DNA of 64,000 nt from Arcanobacterium phocae (lineage in GTDB: Bacteria > Actinomycetota > Actinomycetes > Actinomycetales > Actinomycetaceae), in the NCBI RefSeq assembly GCF_900105865.1, contig NZ_LT629804.1, positions 1,860,001 to 1,924,000 on the forward strand. Reading direction: 5' to 3'. The notes below the pieces were generated by a model. That model saw only the letters and a list, made by a program, of their open reading frames with translations. It was not told the origin of the DNA and did not search any database. Made by a program: the position numbers and the translations under genes. Position 1 is the first letter of the stretch, and each line of letters opens with the position of its first letter. Shown here piece by piece: positions 63,536 through 64,000 of this stretch.

Positions 63536-63895
63536 ATGGACATCCTGAACGGACTGCCACAAGCAGCAGAACTTTTCAAAGCACTCGGTAACGAATCACG
63601 CCTAGCGCTCCTCGTTTTGCTCGATAAACAACCACTCGGAGTGGGCGCGCTTGCTGAGCAAGCACACATGTCTCAACCGCTGGTTTCCCAGCACCTTCGT
63701 ACGCTTCGAGCAGTCGGCCTTGTCACCTCAACCCGTCACGGGAAAGAGATGATCTATCAGGTAGCTGATGTGCACGTAGCGCACGTCGTTGCAGATGCCC
63801 TCATCCATGTTCAAGAATCAGTGGATTCTTATTCCCTACCCCACCCGCACGATGACCATCGTGCACGACAGAAAGAAGCCAACAATGACAATTAG
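63536..63895 (+). CDS. ArsR/SmtB-family metal sensor, zinc type
   Basis: 119-aa winged-helix repressor. The recognition helix is MSQPLVSQHLRTLRAVGLV (about residues 45-63), followed by the wing TSTRHGKEMIYQV. The last helix has Asp78, His80, His91 and Glu94, exactly the spacing D-x-H-x10-H-x2-E of the SmtB alpha-5 zinc site. No Cys metal site (ELCVCDL) is present. The tail is His-rich (HPHDDH). It probably senses excess zinc or cobalt and represses its own operon. The next gene starts inside its 3' end. Confidence 0.9.
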   Translation: MDILNGLPQAAELFKALGNESRLALLVLLDKQPLGVGALAEQAHMSQPLVSQHLRTLRAVGLVTSTRHGKEMIYQVADVHVAHVVADALIHVQESVDSYSLPHPHDDHRARQKEANNDN

Positions 63896-64000
63896 CGATC
63901 TCCACGCCGAGCACACCGTAGCCGAACACAAGCACGGCGAAGGCTGCGGCCACGAAGCTATCCAGCATGGCGACCACATCGATTACGTGCATGGCACCCA
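63885..64000 (+). CDS. His-rich small protein, cut by the window edge
   Basis: The ATG at 63885 overlaps the sensor gene by 11 bp. The visible 38 residues include HAEHTVAEHKHGEGCGHEAI and HGDHIDYVHG, rich in His plus one Cys, as in the small metal-binding proteins often encoded after SmtB-type regulators in actinobacteria. Its end lies beyond the window. A zinc-buffering role is inferred. Confidence 0.7.
   Translation, partial: MTISDLHAEHTVAEHKHGEGCGHEAIQHGDHIDYVHGT

Overview
The window reads as one stretch of chromosome from an actinobacterium of the family Actinomycetaceae. Arcanobacterium or Trueperella is the best guess. The basis is: a translational T-box in front of ileS, a tig-clpP1-clpP2-clpX order, zinc-free ribosomal protein paralogues beside an Mrf-like protein, BCCT and CPA1 transporters, and several sortase-anchored surface proteins with LAxTG/LPxTG signals, at a GC content that looks close to 50%. 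No taxonomic marker such as 16S rRNA is present, so the genus is an inference.

Layout. 1-12.7 kb: housekeeping genes (ileS with its T-box, a heterodimeric ABC transporter pair behind a DtxR-like iron box, proC, valS, an acyl-CoA ligase). 12.7-16.2 kb: a LacI-controlled locus of an organophosphate-type transporter and an inositol-monophosphatase-family enzyme, with a well-formed promoter/operator. 16.2-21.3 kb: clpX, clpP2, clpP1, tig and two tRNAs. 21.3-25.4 kb: a sortase-anchored repeat protein, then the zinc-starvation operon (S14, L36, L28, L33) diverging from an Mrf/COG0523-like gene across two Zur-like boxes. 25.5-32.5 kb: pckG, an FtsX/ABC pair diverging from a histidine kinase/response regulator pair, tRNA-Gly and an LpqH-like lipoprotein.

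32.5-47 kb is the accessory region. It holds a decayed HK97-type prophage (portal, protease, terminase, helicase, HNH fragments), a dead IS30 element, a dead IS3/IS150 element, decayed secreted-protein genes and a diverged partial second copy of the flavoprotein-glycosylase locus found at 47-50 kb. Inside this graveyard sits one intact large gene: a thioester-domain adhesin with seven 324-bp repeats that look identical at nucleotide level.

47-64 kb: DoxX, a disulfide-type flavoprotein, a MagIII-like DNA glycosylase, argH-argG, two more large sortase substrates (one with a Pro/Glu stalk, one a beta-helix protein with a PPT stalk), a CPA1 antiporter, a deoxynucleoside kinase, a BCCT transporter, and a SmtB-like zinc sensor overlapping a His-rich protein cut by the window edge.

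Cross-cutting themes: four different sortase substrates but no sortase; metal control (one iron box, two Zur-like boxes, one SmtB-type sensor); and a four-copy family of 49-bp palindromic elements with 17-bp arms, dispersed between genes and showing compensatory base changes.
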